Shown here: positions 7,038 to 15,471 of the stretch, one piece after another
Position numbering within the stretch: the first letter of the stretch is position 1
How the letters are laid out: every line of letters begins with the position of its first letter
NCBI RefSeq assembly: GCF_016807805.1
Contig: NZ_CP063362.1
Span: forward strand, 5,684,501-5,748,500
Direction: 5' to 3'
Origin: Xanthobacter dioxanivorans
GTDB lineage: Bacteria > Pseudomonadota > Alphaproteobacteria > Rhizobiales > Xanthobacteraceae
Length of the DNA stretch: 64,000 nucleotides
Program-made: the position numbers and the translations under genes
The notes under the pieces: model-generated
Databases searched by the model: none
What the model saw: the letters and a program-made list of their open reading frames with translations, nothing else
What the model was told of the DNA's origin: nothing

Positions 7038-8594
7038 ATGTTCGATACCCTTTCCGACCGCCTCGGCGGCATACTCGACAAGCTGAAGCGGCGTGGCGCC
7101 CTCACCGAGGCCGACGTCGGCGAGGCCATGCGCGAGGTCCGCCGGGCGCTGATCGAGGCGGACGTGGCCCTCGACGTGGTGCGCTCCTTCACCGACCGGG
7201 TGCGCCAGCGCGCCGTGGGCGTGGAGGTCATCAAGTCGGTGACCCCCGGCCAGATGGTGGTGAAGATCGTCCACGACGAGCTCGTGGCGACGCTCGGCTC
7301 CGACGCCGATCCCATCGACCTCAACGCCCCCGCCCCGGTGCCGATCCTGATGGTTGGCCTGCAGGGCTCGGGCAAGACCACCTCCACCGCCAAGATCGCC
7401 AAGCGCCTCACCGAACGCGGCAAGCGCAAGGTGCTGATGGCGTCCCTCGACACCCGCCGCCCCGCCGCCATGGAGCAGTTGGCCACCCTCGGCAGGCAGG
7501 TGGATGTGGCGACCCTGCCCATCGTCGCCGGCCAGAGCGCCTTGCAGATCGCGCGGCGCGCCATCGAGGCGGCGAAGCTCGGCGGCTTCGACGTGGTGAT
7601 GCTCGACACCGCCGGCCGGGTGACCCTCGACGAGGGGCTGATGGCCGAGGTGGCGGAGGTGAAGGCCGCGACCTCCCCGCACGAGGTGCTGCTGGTCGCC
7701 GACAGCCTCACCGGCCAGGACGCGGTGAACACCGCGAAAGCCTTCGACGGCCGCGTCGGCCTCACCGGCATCGTCTTGACCCGCGCCGACGGCGATGGCC
7801 GCGGCGGCGCGGCCCTCTCCATGCGCGCGGTCACCGGCAAGCCCATCAAGCTGCTCGGCACCGGCGAGAAGATGGACGCGCTGGAGGATTTCGATCCCCA
7901 CCGCGTGGCCGGCCGCATCCTCGGCATGGGCGACGTGGTCGCCCTGGTGGAGAAGGCCGCCGAGAATATCGACCTCGAAAAGGCGAAGATCACCGCCGAG
8001 CGCATGCGCAAGGGGACCTTCGACCTCGACGATCTGCGCGGCCAGCTGGAGCAGATGGCGAAGATGGGCGGCCTCGGCGGGCTCATGGGCATGCTGCCCG
8101 GCGTCGCCAAGGTGAAGAACCAGATCGCCTCCGCCAATCTCGACGACAAGGTGTTCAAGCGGCAGGTGGCCATCATCAACTCGATGACCCCCAAGGAGCG
8201 CCGCGCGCCGAAGCTGCTCGACGCCTCGCGCAAGCGCCGCATCGCCGCCGGCTCCGGCACCAAGGTGGAGGAGATCAACCGCCTGCTGAAGATGCACCGC
8301 CAGATGGCCGACGTGATGAAGGCCATGGGCGGCGCCGCCGGCAAGCGCGGCCCGCTGGCGGGCCTGGCGGGAATGATGGGCTTCGGCGGCGGCGGCCCCT
8401 CGCCCGAGATGCTGCAGGACATGGCCGAGAAGATGGGCAAGGGCGGCCCGGGCGGCATGTCCGGCGCGCCCGGCGGGCTCCCGCCGAACTTCCCCGGCCT
8501 GCCCGGCGGCGGCCTGCCCTCCAAGTTCCCCGGCGGCCTGCCCGGCCTACCGAAGGGCTTTCCTGGACTGGGAGGGCCCGGCAAGAAGAAATAA
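7038..8594 (+). CDS. ffh: Signal recognition particle protein Ffh (SRP54)
   Basis: Ffh binds 4.5S RNA and signal sequences and delivers nascent inner-membrane proteins to FtsY. The 518-residue protein shows the N domain, the P-loop GLQGSGKTT (residues 107-115), DTAGR and the TRADGDGRGGA segment of the GTPase domain, then the M domain with LGMGDVVALVEKA and MTPKERR. The C-terminus is an unusually long Gly/Pro/Met-rich tail from about residue 440 onward. The start at 7038 gives the family N-terminus MFDTLSDRLG; the in-frame upstream codon at 7020 adds six non-conserved residues. It is followed by rpsP, the standard alphaproteobacterial order. Confidence 0.97.
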   Translation: MFDTLSDRLGGILDKLKRRGALTEADVGEAMREVRRALIEADVALDVVRSFTDRVRQRAVGVEVIKSVTPGQMVVKIVHDELVATLGSDADPIDLNAPAPVPILMVGLQGSGKTTSTAKIAKRLTERGKRKVLMASLDTRRPAAMEQLATLGRQVDVATLPIVAGQSALQIARRAIEAAKLGGFDVVMLDTAGRVTLDEGLMAEVAEVKAATSPHEVLLVADSLTGQDAVNTAKAFDGRVGLTGIVLTRADGDGRGGAALSMRAVTGKPIKLLGTGEKMDALEDFDPHRVAGRILGMGDVVALVEKAAENIDLEKAKITAERMRKGTFDLDDLRGQLEQMAKMGGLGGLMGMLPGVAKVKNQIASANLDDKVFKRQVAIINSMTPKERRAPKLLDASRKRRIAAGSGTKVEEINRLLKMHRQMADVMKAMGGAAGKRGPLAGLAGMMGFGGGGPSPEMLQDMAEKMGKGGPGGMSGAPGGLPPNFPGLPGGGLPSKFPGGLPGLPKGFPGLGGPGKKK

Positions 8595-8607
8595 CGCCTC
8601 CTTTCTG

Positions 8608-8648
8608 ACCATCGTCCCCCTCCGGACCAGCCGGAGGGGGACGATGGT
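8608..8648. terminator. 18-bp perfect hairpin between ffh and rpsP
   Basis: Bases 8608-8625 pair perfectly with 8631-8648 around a five-base loop. The stem is strong enough to stop or stabilise transcripts, but no T-run follows, so a role as an intercistronic mRNA stabiliser or processing signal is as likely as termination. The CCGG-loop-CCGG core places it in the same REP-like family as the hairpin at 785. Confidence 0.7.
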
Positions 8649-8695
8649 CTCCAGATCAACCGTTCCGAACATACTGAAACGCAAGGAAGAAACCC

Positions 8696-9061
8696 ATGTC
8701 CCTCAAGATCCGTCTCGCCCGTGGTGGCGCCAAGAAGCGTCCCTATTACCGCATCGTCATCGCCGACGCCCGCTCGCCCCGCGACGGCCGCTTCATCGAG
8801 AAGATCGGCACCTTCAACCCGCTGCTGGCCAAGGATGCCGAGAACCGCGTGGTGCTCGACGCCGAGAAGGCCAAGGCGTGGCTCGAGAAGGGCGCCCAGC
8901 CCACCGATCGCGTGGCCCGCTTCCTCGACGCCGCCGGCCTCATGAAGCGCGATGCCAAGAGCAACCCCAAGAAGGGCGAGCCCGGCGAGAAGGCCAAGGA
9001 GCGCGCCAAGGAGAAGGCCGCCAAGGCCGCCGCCGGCACCGAGGACGCGGCCGCCGAGTGA
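8696..9061 (+). CDS. rpsP: 30S ribosomal protein S16
   Basis: The 121-residue protein begins [21 protein letters not shown], the invariant S16 N-terminus, and has [13 protein letters not shown] near residue 33. S16 helps fold the 5' domain of 16S rRNA during small-subunit assembly. The C-terminus has a lysine/alanine-rich extension (from about residue 85) typical of alphaproteobacterial S16. It follows ffh, and a classic rho-independent terminator comes 30 bases after its stop. Confidence 0.98.
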   Translation: MSLKIRLARGGAKKRPYYRIVIADARSPRDGRFIEKIGTFNPLLAKDAENRVVLDAEKAKAWLEKGAQPTDRVARFLDAAGLMKRDAKSNPKKGEPGEKAKERAKEKAAKAAAGTEDAAAE

Positions 9062-9090
9062 GGCCCGCCGTCATCGCGCGCGTTTGGGAC

Positions 9091-9119
9091 AAGGGGGCGC
9101 TTTGCGCCCCCTTTTCTTT
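9091..9119 (+). terminator. Rho-independent terminator of rpsP
   Basis: A 10-bp GC-rich stem (9091-9100 with 9104-9113) with a three-base loop is followed by TTCTTT. The position directly after rpsP fits the end of the ffh-rpsP transcript. Confidence 0.85.
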
Positions 9120-9409
9120 GGTTTCGCCGTCGCAACCGTTCCGAGCGCGGCCCCTGCCCTTCCCATCCGCCCCGGGCGGAGCATCTGGAGTGGGATCCGG
9201 TCAACTTGATCGACGCATCGCCCTCTAACGCCAGGATGGAGAAGGCGTTTTCCGATCGGCTTGCGATGCGGGCCGATCGGCGCGTGCCCGAGACGGGAAC
9301 CCCAGGCTCGGGCGCGGCGGCGTGCGTGGTTCCACACGGACGCCGACGGGTCTAGAGAGAAGGGCGCAACCTGATTCCTTGAAGCCCTTTCCTGCCCCCG
9401 GAGCGCCGC
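9120..9409. repeat. Intergenic region with inverted repeats before pepA
   Basis: No gene is seen. The segment contains a 9-bp inverted repeat (9252-9260 with 9272-9280) and a 7-bp one (9286-9292 with 9307-9313). Bases about 9190-9256, read on the minus strand, loosely resemble the Rhizobiales intergenic repeat that is clearer at 13010-13066. The pepA promoter must lie here but is not obvious. Confidence 0.4.
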
Positions 9410-10906
9410 ATGTCCGAACCCGTCACCCTCTCGTTCGCCAGGCTCACCGCCGCCCCCAAGGGCGTGCTGATCGTGCTCACCGACGAGAGCCTCGCCTTCG
9501 GCACGCAGACCCAGAAGCTGCTCAAGGGCGCGGACCGGGCCGTGACCCGCGCCTTCGACGCCGAGCGCTTCAAGGGCAAGGCCTGGAGCAGCCTCGATCT
9601 GCTCGCCCCCGCCGGCCTCGATGCGCCGCGCCTGGTGGTGATCTCGCTGGGCAAGGCCGGTGAGCTGAAGGCGTCCGATTTCCTCAAGCTCGGCGGCCTC
9701 GTCGCCGGCAAGATCCCCTCTTCCGCCCGCGAGGCGACGGTGGTGCTCGATCTGCCCGGCACCAAGGTGGCGCCGGAGGCGGCGGCCGAGGTCGCCCTCG
9801 GCATCCGCCTGCGCCGCTACACCTTCGACCGCTACAAGACCAAGAAGAAGGACGAGGCCGAGCATGGCCCCCTCGCCGTCACCCTGCTGGTGTCCGACGA
9901 GGCCGCCACCAAGCGCACCTTCGCCGCCCGCGAGGCGGTGGGCGACGGCGTGCTGCTCGCCCGCGACCTGGTGAACGAGCCCGCCAACGTGCTCGACCCG
10001 CCGGAATTCGCCCGCCGCGCCGAGGAGCACCTCTCCGGCGTCGGCGTGGAGGTGGAAGTGCTGGACGACGAGGCCCTCGCCCGCGCCGGCATGCGGGCGC
10101 TGCTGGGCGTCGGCCAGGGCTCCATCAAGGAAAGCCGCGTGGTGGTGATGCGCTGGAACGGCGGCCCCAAGGACGAGGCCCCGGTGGCCTTCATCGGCAA
10201 GGGCGTCACCTTCGACACCGGCGGCATCTCCATCAAGCCCGCCGCCGGCATGGAGGACATGAAGGGCGACATGGGCGGCGCCGCCTGCGTCACCGGCCTC
10301 ATGTATGCGCTGGCCGCCCGCAAGGCGAAGGTGAACGCGGTGGGGCTCATCGGCCTGGTGGAGAACATGCCCGACGGCGCCGCCCAGCGCCCCGGCGACA
10401 TCGTCGCCTCGCTCTCCGGCCAGACCATCGAGATCATCAACACCGACGCCGAGGGCCGGCTCGTGCTGTGCGACGTGCTCTGGTACGCCAAGGAGCGCTT
10501 CAAGCCCAAGTTCATGATCGACCTCGCCACCCTCACCGGGGCCATCCTGGTGGCGCTGGGGTCGGAATATGCCGGGCTGTTCTCCAACGACGACACCCTG
10601 TCCGAGCGCCTCGCCAAGGCCGGCCAGGAGACCGGGGAGCGGGTGTGGCGCATGCCGCTCGGCCCGGAATACGACAAGCTCATCGATTCGAAGTTCGCCG
10701 ACATGAAGAACACCGGCGGCCGCCACGCCGGCTCCATCACCGCCGCCCAGTTCCTCCAGCGCTTCGTCGAGAAGACCCCGTGGGCGCATCTGGACGTGGC
10801 CGGAACCGCCATGTCCTCGCCCGCGAGCGACATCAACAAGAGCTGGGGCTCGGGCTGGGGCGTGCGCCTGCTCGACCAGCTGGTGAAGGACAATTACGAG
10901 GGGTGA
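9410..10906 (+). CDS. pepA: Leucyl aminopeptidase (M17 family)
   Basis: PepA is a hexameric two-metal aminopeptidase that removes N-terminal residues from peptides. The 498-residue protein shows the M17 catalytic core: [10 protein letters not shown] near residue 264 (metal-binding lysine and aspartate), GDMGGA around 285, and the signature NTDAEGRL at about residues 344-351. The C-terminal half continues through DLATLTGA and ends with a [10 protein letters not shown] segment. The N-terminal domain is the usual variable regulatory part. Its adjacency to holC is a common alphaproteobacterial arrangement, although here two small opposite-strand genes lie between them. Confidence 0.97.
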   Translation: MSEPVTLSFARLTAAPKGVLIVLTDESLAFGTQTQKLLKGADRAVTRAFDAERFKGKAWSSLDLLAPAGLDAPRLVVISLGKAGELKASDFLKLGGLVAGKIPSSAREATVVLDLPGTKVAPEAAAEVALGIRLRRYTFDRYKTKKKDEAEHGPLAVTLLVSDEAATKRTFAAREAVGDGVLLARDLVNEPANVLDPPEFARRAEEHLSGVGVEVEVLDDEALARAGMRALLGVGQGSIKESRVVVMRWNGGPKDEAPVAFIGKGVTFDTGGISIKPAAGMEDMKGDMGGAACVTGLMYALAARKAKVNAVGLIGLVENMPDGAAQRPGDIVASLSGQTIEIINTDAEGRLVLCDVLWYAKERFKPKFMIDLATLTGAILVALGSEYAGLFSNDDTLSERLAKAGQETGERVWRMPLGPEYDKLIDSKFADMKNTGGRHAGSITAAQFLQRFVEKTPWAHLDVAGTAMSSPASDINKSWGSGWGVRLLDQLVKDNYEG

Positions 10907-10933
10907 GGCGGCAAGCCTTCCCTTCCCGCCGTC

Positions 10934-10956
10934 GCCCTCCGGCTTGACCGGAGGGC
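10934..10956. repeat. REP-like hairpin downstream of pepA
   Basis: A perfect 9-bp stem (10934-10942 with 10948-10956) with loop CTTGA, followed by a second weaker GC-rich stem to about 10980. It may terminate pepA transcription and belongs to the CCGG-pentaloop-CCGG family of this window. Confidence 0.6.
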
Positions 10957-11009
10957 CTTCGGCCGGCGCTGACGCCGGAGGACGACGGCGGTGGGGCGTT
11001 TGGATGGGG

Positions 11010-11129
11010 TTATTCGGCCGGCCCGGTGTGCGGCGGGTGCTTCGGCTCGGTCAGGCGCACGGCGGCATACCCCATCGCGATCACCACGAGGGGCAGCACC
11101 ACATATGCGTAGAGCCAGAGGCCGGTCAT
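11010..11129 (-). CDS. 39-residue single-pass membrane protein
   Basis: This very short ORF encodes MTGLWLYAYVVLPLVVIAMG followed by a polar tail (YAAVRLTEPKHPPHTGPAE), that is, one transmembrane helix of about 20 residues with a short cytoplasmic or periplasmic tail. Its start overlaps the stop of the gene at 11126 (ATGA), which argues for coupled translation and for it being a real gene. The family is not one I can name. A small assembly or regulatory subunit of the 77-residue membrane protein is the simplest interpretation. Confidence 0.6.
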   Translation of the reverse strand: MTGLWLYAYVVLPLVVIAMGYAAVRLTEPKHPPHTGPAE

Positions 11130-11359
11130 ATCAGTCGTCCAAGCACGCTTCTTGCCATGAAGTGTAGCACGGCGGCCGCGGCCAGCCAAAAGACACTCCC
11201 CAGGGCGACGAGGAGTCCATGGGACATGGCGCCGGCCGCTCCCAATCCGTAGAGCGACGCCACGGCCGGTCCCAGAGCGCCCACCGTCAGGCAGGCGGTG
11301 GAGGCACGGTCGAGGGCATTGGCCGTCAGCTTGGTGCGCTCGTTGTGGATCAGGCTCAT
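11126..11359 (-). CDS. 77-residue two-helix membrane protein
   Basis: The protein starts MSLIHNERTKLTANALDRAST and has two hydrophobic helices, about residues 22-43 and 48-69, ending with a basic RSVLGRLI. The NERTKL-N-LD pattern at the front recalls a conserved group of small proteobacterial membrane proteins without assigned function. The gene lies head to head with holC (103 bases between starts) and overlaps the 39-residue gene by four bases. The start at 11359 is the only ATG that precedes the first helix with a sensible N-terminus. Confidence 0.65.
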   Translation of the reverse strand: MSLIHNERTKLTANALDRASTACLTVGALGPAVASLYGLGAAGAMSHGLLVALGSVFWLAAAAVLHFMARSVLGRLI

Positions 11360-11461
11360 GGGGCGGCATATGGAAGTCCGTCCCGTACCGGTCAAGCCAC
11401 GGCACGACGGCAGCGCAGGGCGCGACGCGATGCGGACCGTCGTGCTAACCTGCGCTCGCCC

Positions 11462-11923
11462 ATGACCGAAATCCTCTTCTACCACCTGGAGCGCCAGCCC
11501 CTCGAAGCGGTGCTGCCGACGCTCATCGAGAAGTCGCTGGAGCGCGGGTGGCGGTGCGTGGTGCAGTGCGGCTCGGTGGAGCGGCGCGACGCGCTCGATG
11601 CGCATCTGTGGACCTATTCGGAGGCGTCCTTCCTGCCGCACGGCACGGAAGCCCAGCCCTTGCCCGAGCGCCAGCCGGTGCTCATCGCCACCTCCGAGAC
11701 CAACCCCAACGCCGCGCAGATCCGCTTCCTGGTCGACGCGGTGCCGCTTGCCGACCCCGCGCCCTATACGCGGGTGGTGCACCTGTTCGACGGGCGGGAC
11801 GACGAGCAGGTGGCCCAGGCCCGCGAGCGCTGGCGCGAAGCCAAGGCCGCCGCGGCGTCGCAGGGCCACACCCTCACCTACTGGCAGCAGGACGAGAACG
11901 GCCGCTGGGTGCGCAAGGCCTAG
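11462..11923 (+). CDS. holC: DNA polymerase III subunit chi
   Basis: Chi links the clamp loader (through psi) to single-stranded DNA binding protein. The 153-residue protein has the family pattern: FYHLERQPLEAVLPTLIEKSLERGWR at the start, a middle FLPHG segment, then the region around PVLIATSETNPNAA, and a C-terminal YWQQDENGRW. Start at 11462 gives the canonical MTEILFYH. It follows pepA, as in many alphaproteobacteria. No psi gene is expected in this group. Confidence 0.93.
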   Translation: MTEILFYHLERQPLEAVLPTLIEKSLERGWRCVVQCGSVERRDALDAHLWTYSEASFLPHGTEAQPLPERQPVLIATSETNPNAAQIRFLVDAVPLADPAPYTRVVHLFDGRDDEQVAQARERWREAKAAAASQGHTLTYWQQDENGRWVRKA

Positions 11924-11960
11924 CGCGGATCGCCATTCAGATCGACCGGCGCTCCCTCCA

Positions 11961-11997
11961 CGTCGTCATGGCCGGGCTTGTCCCGGCCATGACGACG
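11961..11997. repeat. 16-bp REP-like palindrome after holC
   Basis: Bases 11961-11976 pair perfectly with 11982-11997 around the loop CTTGT. It lies between the convergent genes holC and the holin-like gene and could end transcription in both directions. The ATGGCCGGG-CTTGT arrangement is a familiar dispersed palindrome in Rhizobiales genomes. Confidence 0.75.
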
Positions 11998-12051
11998 GTG
12001 GAAGAAAAACGCGGACACGGACTGTCGATCGGTCCTGGTGGACCAAGCGCC

Positions 12052-12498
12052 CTACGCCCGCGGTCGGCGGAAGGCCTTCAGCAGGAAGGTGAGGACCGGC
12101 AGCACCAGGTTGGGCACCGCGGCGAACGAGGCGAACTGGGTCAGGCCCGAGGACGTGGCCTTGAGGTCGGCCGAGACCGCATCCAGCGCCGACTGGTTCA
12201 CCTGGTTGGCGAGGCCGAGCTCGCGCGAGGGCTTCAGGTTGGCGCCGACGAGCGCGACGACCAGCGCCAGCACCAGCCCGCCGCCGCCCACCACCACCGC
12301 GGCCCACATGGGCCCCAGCGACTGCTCCAGGGCGAGGAACAGCGCCACCCCCAGCATCACCACGCCGAAGCTCGCCACCAGGGCCGCGAAGGCGAACAGC
12401 CCGGCCCGCGCCGCCACGTGGCGCAGATGGATTTCCGCGATGATGATGTTGGTGCGCAGCAGGATGCGCAGGTTCCGCACAAGCTGGTCGAAATTCAT
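12052..12498 (-). CDS. Phage-holin-like (DUF1469) inner-membrane protein
   Basis: The 148-residue protein has an N-terminal amphipathic segment (MNFDQLVRNLRILLRTNI), two strong membrane helices at about residues 34-57 and 65-88, and a soluble C-terminal part that ends LLKAFRRPRA. This matches the DUF1469 family, also called holin superfamily III, which in bacterial chromosomes is a cell-envelope or stress protein and not evidence of a prophage. Start at 12498 overlaps the stop of the upstream gene (ATGA), so the two are co-translated. Confidence 0.8.
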   Translation of the reverse strand: MNFDQLVRNLRILLRTNIIIAEIHLRHVAARAGLFAFAALVASFGVVMLGVALFLALEQSLGPMWAAVVVGGGGLVLALVVALVGANLKPSRELGLANQVNQSALDAVSADLKATSSGLTQFASFAAVPNLVLPVLTFLLKAFRRPRA

Positions 12499-12743
12499 CT
12501 TCCGTCCCTTCCTGCGCCCACGACGACCGGGCGCAGCAGCGAACCCATGACCACTCCGACCAGAAACGAGGCCGCCACCCACGCCATGGGGTTCAGCCGC
12601 ACGGCGCGGCGGACGGTTTTCTCCCCCGCCTCGACCGCCGAACGGACCGCGTCCGGCGCATCCGTCTCCATGGCCGCCTTCAGCGCCGCGTTGGAAAGTT
12701 CCGACTGGAGCCCCAGCAATTCCCCGTGCCGATCGTCGCCCAT
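12495..12743 (-). CDS. Small tail-anchored protein, DUF883/ElaB-like pattern
   Basis: The 82-residue protein has a charged N-terminal helix (LLGLQSELSNAALKAAMETDAPDAVRSAV and on) and a single C-terminal membrane helix from about residue 52 to 72. This layout resembles YqjD/ElaB-type ribosome or membrane-associated stress proteins, but the sequence match is weak. It is co-translated with the DUF1469 gene, and this pairing of a DUF883-like protein with a YqjE-like protein is known from enterobacteria, which supports the assignment by analogy. The longer in-frame ORF to 12980 runs into a low-complexity repeat and is not used. Confidence 0.6.
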   Translation of the reverse strand: MGDDRHGELLGLQSELSNAALKAAMETDAPDAVRSAVEAGEKTVRRAVRLNPMAWVAASFLVGVVMGSLLRPVVVGAGRDGR

Positions 12744-13106
12744 GGCGCCTCCGCAAAGCCCACCACATGCGCGCCGGCAAGAGGGAACCCGCACGGTCTC
12801 GCTGTCAAGCCGAAGACGCGCATATGGTTTCACGGCGGGATCCGCAACGACAACGGCGGGGCGCCACGTTTGATCCCGAGAGGAGGCCGCGGGCTTGGCC
12901 GCGGGCTTGGCGGCGGGCTTGGCGGCGGGAATGGCGGCGGGGCTTGACCGGGCCCGGCGCTCGCGCGTTTCCCGTTTCACGCAAGCGGCGAAGCGTCCCT
13001 ATGTCTTTGCGTGATCGCGTTTTCTGCACGCGAACCGGTCTCCACTTCGCTCGAAAACGCTCTAGGATGCGGGCCTTGCCCTTCCCTCCCCCACCCGGTC
13101 CGATCC
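12744..13106. other. Intergenic region with tandem and dispersed repeats
   Basis: No gene is supported. At about 12889-12948 a 12-base unit (GCGGGCTTGGCG and variants) repeats four to five times; on the minus strand it would read as repeats of Ala-Lys-Pro-Ala, like the tail of an alanine/lysine-rich DNA-binding protein, but no complete gene surrounds it. At 13010-13066 lies a copy of a dispersed Rhizobiales intergenic repeat containing GCGTTTTCTGCACGCGAACC and CGAAAACGCTCTAG. Confidence 0.5.
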
Positions 13107-13727
13107 ATGCCCCGCACCATCGATTACTATTTCTCCTGCGTCAGCCCGTGGACCTTCCTTGGCCATGCCCCCTTCATGGACGCGGCGCGGCGACATGGCG
13201 CGAAGGTCGCGCCCCATCCGGTCAACCTCGGCCCGATCTTCGCGGAAACGGGCGGGTTGCCGCTGCCGAAGCGGGCGCCGCAGCGCCAGCGTTACCGGCT
13301 GGTGGAGCTGCAGCGCTGGGGCGTGAAGCGCGGCGTCGCATTCCACGTCCATCCCGCATTCTGGCCGTTCGACGGCGCCCTTGCCGACCGCACCATCATC
13401 GCCGCGCTTCTGGCGGGCCATCCGGTGGACGCCCTCCTGCCGCGCATCTTCTCCGGCGTGTGGCAGCGGCAGGAGAATCTCGGCGCCCCCGAGGTGATCG
13501 CGGCGATCGCCGAGGAGGTCGGGCTGCCCGGCGCCGCGCTGGTGGCCGAGGCGCAAGGCGAGGCGGCGGAGAAAGCCTATATCGAGAACCGCGAGCGCGC
13601 GGTGGCCGCCGACGTGTTCGGCGCGCCGTCCTACGTGCTCGACGGGGAGGTGTTCTGGGGCCAGGACCGCATCGACCTCCTGGACGACGCCCTCTCCAGC
13701 GGCCGCCCGCCGTTCCGGCCGGTGTGA
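13107..13727 (+). CDS. 2-hydroxychromene-2-carboxylate isomerase family (DsbA-fold) protein
   Basis: The 206-residue protein has the kappa-class GST/DsbA-like fold signature: DYYFSCVSPWTFLGH (residues 5-19, with a SPWTF that supplies the glutathione-contacting serine), VNLGPIFAETGGLPLP near 40, and APSYVLDGEVFWGQDRIDLL near the C-terminus. Family members isomerise 2-hydroxychromene-2-carboxylate in naphthalene breakdown, using glutathione, but many are uncharacterised and there is no aromatic pathway nearby. A glutathione-dependent isomerase or detoxification enzyme is therefore the safest call. The start at 13107 is chosen over 13011 because the extension would run through the dispersed repeat. 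Confidence 0.85.
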   Translation: MPRTIDYYFSCVSPWTFLGHAPFMDAARRHGAKVAPHPVNLGPIFAETGGLPLPKRAPQRQRYRLVELQRWGVKRGVAFHVHPAFWPFDGALADRTIIAALLAGHPVDALLPRIFSGVWQRQENLGAPEVIAAIAEEVGLPGAALVAEAQGEAAEKAYIENRERAVAADVFGAPSYVLDGEVFWGQDRIDLLDDALSSGRPPFRPV

Positions 13728-13824
13728 CCGCAGGGCTTCGCCCCCTTCCGGCCCGGATCGTTCGGCATATGTCTTGACCTTGGGGCGGCGCGGTGGGATC
13801 CGCGCCGCACGTTCGGAGGCGATC

Positions 13825-14364
13825 ATGTTCCGCTCGGCCGCACACCTTCGTTTCCTCGCGCCCAGGCTTGCCCCGCCCAGGTTTGCCCCGCCCAGGTTTG
13901 CCCTGCCCGCGCTTGCCCTGTGCCCGCTGCTTCTCGCCGTCGCGGGTCCCGCCGCCGCGCAGGGGCCGGTGCCGGCCGAGACCACGGCGCCGCGCTTCTC
14001 CTTCGCACCGGTCGATGGCGGGGCGCTGAAGCTCGACCGGGAGACCGGACGCGTCTCCCTCTGCGCCAAGGGGCCCACGGGCTTCGCCTGCGAGGCGGTG
14101 CCGGACACGCGGGACGCCTACGAGGCCGAGATCGCACGCCTCCAGTCGGAGCTCGACAGGCTGCGCCGCGCCGACGCGCGTCCGCTGCCGCCGCCGCTGC
14201 CGCCGCCGCTGCCGCCGGGGACGCTGCCGCCGCCCGCCGCGACGCCGCCCGGCCCCGACACCATGGACCTCGACCGGGCGCTCGCTTATGCCGAGCGCTT
14301 CTACCGACGCCTCAAGAGCATGATCGACGAATTGCGCGCCCCCAGCGGACAGGAGCGGATGTGA
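13825..14364 (+). CDS. Secreted protein with repeat-built signal peptide and proline-rich linker
   Basis: The 179-residue protein opens with a long signal peptide that ends PAAAQG (cleavage near residue 47), followed by a small domain (residues 55-95) containing PVDGGALKLDRETGRVSLC and TGFACEAVPDTRDAYE, a coiled-coil stretch (AEIARLQSELDRLRR), a proline-rich linker and a short helical tail. The KLDRETGRVSLC-like core occurs in a conserved Rhizobiales family of unknown function. The signal peptide is encoded by four 15-base tandem repeats (13861-13920). The start at 13825 has a CGGAGG ribosome binding site. Periplasmic location is likely; function unknown. Confidence 0.75.
   Translation: MFRSAAHLRFLAPRLAPPRFAPPRFALPALALCPLLLAVAGPAAAQGPVPAETTAPRFSFAPVDGGALKLDRETGRVSLCAKGPTGFACEAVPDTRDAYEAEIARLQSELDRLRRADARPLPPPLPPPLPPGTLPPPAATPPGPDTMDLDRALAYAERFYRRLKSMIDELRAPSGQERM
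13861..13920 (+). repeat. Four 15-base tandem repeats inside the signal peptide
   Basis: Units at 13861, 13876, 13891 and 13906 read CCCAGGCTTGCCCCG with few changes. Each adds five residues of the type PRFAP/PALAL, so copy-number change would lengthen or shorten the signal peptide without a frameshift. Confidence 0.85.
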
Positions 14365-14376
14365 GCCGGCGCGGGT

Positions 14377-15333
14377 TCAGAAGTCGCTCAGGAAGGTGTC
14401 GATGCGCTTCAGGGCCTGGTCGGTGAGGCTGCCGGGGAAGCCGATGAAGACGTGGCAGCCGCCGGGATAGACATCGAGCGCTGCCCCGTTGCCGGCGGCC
14501 ATCCAGGCGCCGGCCATGAACAGCGTGTCGTCGAGCAGCGCGTCGCGCGTGCCCACGCTGAACAGCGCCTTCGGCAGGCCCTTGAGGTTGCCGAGCAGCG
14601 GCGAGACATCCGGGTCGTCCACCTTGCCCTCGAGCCTGAGATAATTGTTCACGAAGAAGGTGATGTCGCGGGTGTTGAGCACCAGCGGCAGGTCGCCCCA
14701 ATTGCGGGCGGACGGGGTGAGGCGCAGGTCGTAGCAGCCCGCCGTCAGCACCGCCGCCGAGAACGGGCTGAGCAGGTGGCGGTCCCGCAGGCGCGCCAGG
14801 GTGGCCACCGCGAGCGTGGCCCCGCCCGATTCCCCGCCGATGGCGAAGCGATCCGTACCGAAGCGCGCCCGGCCTTCCTTCACCAGCCACAGGGCCGCCG
14901 CCTCGCAATCGTCGGGCGCGGCGGGATAGGGCACTTCGGGCGCGAGCGCATAGTCCACGGAAACCACGGCCAGCCCGCAATTGGCGGCGATGCGGTCGAG
15001 CAGCGATTCGTTCTCGCGCGCCGAGCCGAGGGTCCAGCCGCCGCCATGGATGTGGAGATAGACCCCCCTGGGGGCGCCGTCCGGCATGTAGATGCGCACC
15101 GGCACCGGGCCGCGCGGGCCTGGAATGGTCTCCGCGCGCGCCCGCGGGCTTTCCGGCGCCAGCGGGAACACGCCCTTGCCGGCGGCGCGCGCGGCGCGGA
15201 TCTCCGGCAGCGGCACCGCCCAGCGGTCGGGGATCGCCTGAAGCGCCTTGACGATGGCATCGTTCACCATGCGCGTGTCGACGGCGACGGCGGCATCGGT
15301 GAAAACGGCGGCATCGAGAACCAGCTTCGACAT
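14377..15333 (-). CDS. Alpha/beta hydrolase, hormone-sensitive-lipase (family IV) esterase
   Basis: The 318-residue protein has the HSL-family oxyanion motif HIHGGGW near residue 92 and a nucleophile elbow GGESGG near residue 165, which corresponds to the GDSAGG of the family. The acid and base are probably D in GTRDALLDD and H in GCHVFIG near the C-terminus. Such enzymes hydrolyse short-chain esters. The start at 15333 follows a poor ribosome binding site, but it is the only one that gives the typical N-terminal cap region. No pathway partners are nearby, so the natural substrate is unknown. Confidence 0.85.
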   Translation of the reverse strand: MSKLVLDAAVFTDAAVAVDTRMVNDAIVKALQAIPDRWAVPLPEIRAARAAGKGVFPLAPESPRARAETIPGPRGPVPVRIYMPDGAPRGVYLHIHGGGWTLGSARENESLLDRIAANCGLAVVSVDYALAPEVPYPAAPDDCEAAALWLVKEGRARFGTDRFAIGGESGGATLAVATLARLRDRHLLSPFSAAVLTAGCYDLRLTPSARNWGDLPLVLNTRDITFFVNNYLRLEGKVDDPDVSPLLGNLKGLPKALFSVGTRDALLDDTLFMAGAWMAAGNGAALDVYPGGCHVFIGFPGSLTDQALKRIDTFLSDF

Positions 15334-15471
15334 GGACGGCACCTTTGACCGGATGGGACGTTGCGCGGCGGGATGCAGGCGGGCGGGCCCGGAAACCGGC
15401 AAGCGGGCGGGCCGGAAAACTGGTACGTGCCCGCGGTGCCGCATGCAAGCCGGCGCGAAGGAGCTTGAGAG

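Noticed and set aside
12052..12743. Prophage remnant, suggested by the holin-like protein
   Set aside because: DUF1469 proteins are ordinary chromosomal envelope proteins; there are no integrase, capsid or lysis genes nearby.
12889..12948. Histone-like lysine/alanine-rich protein gene from the AKPA repeats
   Set aside because: The surrounding frame has no conserved domain, no good start, and ends in the small tail-anchored gene.
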